DNA from: Emiliania huxleyi CCMP1516
Lineage: Eukaryota; Haptophyta; Isochrysidales; Noelaerhabdaceae
DNA length: 64,000 nt
Direction of reading: 5' to 3'
Assembly: GCF_000372725.1 (NCBI RefSeq)
Contig: NW_005201792.1
Location: forward strand, 594,933 to 658,932
The position numbers and the translations under genes were made by a program. Below the pieces are notes generated by a model. That model saw only the letters and a program-made list of their open reading frames with translations. It ran no database searches and had not been told where the DNA came from. This document shows positions 62,380-64,000 of the stretch, piece after piece (position 1 is the first letter of the stretch; each line of letters starts with the position of its first letter).

Positions 62380-63102
62380 AAAAAAACAGACAACCCAAGG
62401 GAGGGATGGGAGGACGGCACGCCGCCACCACACAGGGATTTTAAGGATAGGAGTGTGGTGCTAGCCGTCGCCCACCCTAACCCTTGGTCGTCCGCCTCTT
62501 TCTATCTCCCTTCGCAGTCCCTCGCCGATTCTCGCTGCAACCTTCATGCCACCTCGCGGTCGTCCCACTCTCGTCGTTCTCCCTCCTGTCGTTGCCTCCT
62601 CTGTCGCGTCGTTCTCGTCTGCCTCGTCCTGCGACGCCGCCGCCGCCTGCCGTTCCCTTGTTCTCTCGGCTTCTTTCGCCATTCGGCGCAACTCTGCCCT
62701 CCTCGCGGCATATTTTGGCCCCTCGAGTTTATCGAGCTCTCCTCGCGCAAGGACGACTCTTCTGATGCCCACTCCGATCATTTGCCGCCAAGTCATATCG
62801 TTGCTCAGGTCCACTCTCTCTTCGAACACTTGCGCCTCCACCGATGATGTTGGCGCTGGGTTCCCCTTCGGGTGCATCGTTACAGCTGACGACGGGATTA
62901 CCACTGGTGTTTCGTCCTCCTCGGAGTCTTCTTCCCCGGCTTCCTCCCGTTCGGCTCTACGCTCATTTCGTTCAGCGTGGCTCACCCTCCATGCCGACTG
63001 TCTGTGCTTGCTTGTGCGTCTTTGGGTCCGGGGTTGTGTTTTTGTGTGAACACACACTCCGTCAGAGCCCCCTCCCCTCTTGCACAACAGGAATTTTGAC
63101 AA
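62380..63102 (-). mobile_element. Family B retroposon copy (diverged), with ORF 62461-63102
   Basis: Minus strand. From AWRVSHAERNERRAER onward the protein follows the 5.5-kb copy (FEERVDLSNDMTWRQMIG; LARGELDKLEGPKYAARR; RVGRPRGGMKVAARIGE) with in-frame indels and an open frame to the stop at 62461. The 3' end has the same TTGGGTTGTCTGTTTTTTTTC tail signature. The first 35 or so residues do not match the 5.5-kb copy, so the true 5' junction is near 63000-63010. Confidence 0.65.
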
Positions 63103-63655
63103 TTAACCAGATGGGCTTGCCCCATTCCGGAGTGGTTCGACTCCACACAAATCCGAGACGGTGATGGATGCGTCGTGGATGGTCTCAGGCCCAGTGAGGT
63201 AGTGCATCTGGCCACTCCGGATCATGCTGAACAAGTTCCTCTTGTGGCTCGATCGGTCACACCGCCATCGCCGTCGGGGAGAGGGGGGTCGACACTGCTT
63301 CGGCAACGTGCACCTCGATCCTGTACCGTGTTTGTTATGACCCCCCCCAATGAACACACCAGTGAGGGAGGGCGAGACGATCGAGGGGTCCCGTACCATG
63401 CGGAATCGACCCTATCCGGTGCTCAAGTGCTCAAGGTCTGTGAACAGCAGGTATGGAGGCGCTCGCCGCGTGCGGCGATTGAGCGCCTCCCTCTCTCTCC
63501 GGCTGCGCGCCTGACCGGTGCGGCCTCCGAGTCGGCGTCTAGCGCGCGCGATAAGGTTTTTGCTCGCCTTCCCTGGGACCCCGTGTTGCGTGACTCTGTG
63601 CGATTTCGGGCCCGGGGTTGTGCGTTTACGTGAACAGCAGGTTGGATGTCGTAAC
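63103..63655. other. Intergenic, nothing firm
   Basis: Chance frames only. The motif CCCGGGGTTGTG...GTGAACAGCAGG at 63610-63645 partly recurs at 63028-63055. Confidence 0.4.
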
Positions 63656-63659
63656 ACGA

Positions 63660-64000
63660 TGGCCGAACCCTGGGGGGTCGACGGGCCCCCGGGGGCGACG
63701 GGGGTGCTCTTGGGGGGGGTTCCCCCAGTCAAGGGGGTCTGAGGCGCAGCCCCAGGAAGCCCGCCGCAGGCGCCGATTTTTTTGGGGCTTTTTGACTGAT
63801 TTTCATGAGGTGTTGCTACTAGTTTGGGACCACAGTTGAAGCCTAAAAAAATGGCTACAAATACAGCCACAGCAGCTGCTAGTCGTGAGCTGCTACTGTG
63901 TTGCAGAGCCCAGAGAGAGGGCTTTCAGGAGCACTATTCAGTTTGATCCAGCTCAACGTTGCGGAGTAGTAAGACTGTTCCGTTACCGTGAGCGGCCGGC
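63660..64000 (+). repeat. Dispersed repeat C, copy 2, running off the window
   Basis: Matches the reverse complement of 24395-24735, from GGGGTCGACGGGCCCCCGGG to GTGAGCGGCCGGC at the window end. Confidence 0.85.

Noticed and set aside
63100-63150. tRNA gene suggested by GGTTCGACTCC
   Set aside because: No A-box, no cloverleaf arms and no acceptor stem pairing around the B-box-like string.

Overview
The window is about 64 kb of GC-rich nuclear DNA from a flagellated eukaryotic alga, most likely a haptophyte (Emiliania, Isochrysis or Chrysochromulina type). This is inference from several signs: dense intron-containing genes on both strands, very high GC, many GC-AG introns, a plastid-type phosphoglycolate phosphatase with a hydrophobic N-terminal presequence, a CCDC39 axonemal ruler protein, and CCCTAA/TTAGGG telomere-type tracts. 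No rRNA, tRNA or CRISPR was recognised. A 100-N gap and two homopolymer-rich low-quality stretches show that this is a draft assembly.

Layout of the recognised genes, left to right: partial PF03407-type glycosyltransferase (<1-701, -); ankyrin/TRP-like channel (1869-5552, -); PLAA/Doa1-type WD40-PFU-PUL protein (8089-11870, +); a small 68-residue protein (14466-14786, -); AAAP amino-acid permease (16136-18211, -); glycine-rich secreted protein (19231-20526, +); exostosin-like glycosyltransferase (21082-22236, +); FKBP-type prolyl isomerase (22414-23043, +); phosphoglycolate phosphatase (25499-27361, +); importin-9 (30866-35327, -); small secreted protein (37674-38228, -); eIF2B gamma (38923-41139, -); ethanolamine-phosphate cytidylyltransferase (44091-47178, +, interrupted by the gap); COPI-associated membrane protein (48707-49849, -); IQM-like protein (50360-52086, +); CCDC39 (52265-57016, -); SLC25A1-like citrate carrier (60013-61134, +, complete exon structure solved); and the 3' end of a GH10 xylanase (61680-62128, -). 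These are unrelated housekeeping genes, not an operon or a gene cluster.

The unusual content lies between and inside the genes. One retroposon-like family carries a basic/acidic ORF with a GRPRGG motif and ends in a (TTTC)n tail. It has inserted repeatedly into the same short target at two loci (5551-6572 and 41250-43389), and every copy is flanked by the same 10-11 bp duplication. A second family has a (TTTA)n-like tail (27.4 kb and 37.1 kb). A roughly 2.2-3.8 kb segment is duplicated in direct orientation (12158-15933 and 28279-30515). Inverted dispersed repeats join the two ends of the window (about 846-1580 with 58890-60005, and 24.4 kb with 63.7 kb). A 1-kb long-TIR element (57657-58657) has a 9-bp target duplication and a matching empty site at 62.34 kb.

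Introns are the other theme. Many use GC-AG borders of the type G|GCGAG. Three of them begin with a copy of the sequence that starts the next exon, and two of these carry telomere repeats between the copies. This points to intron birth by local duplication during break repair.
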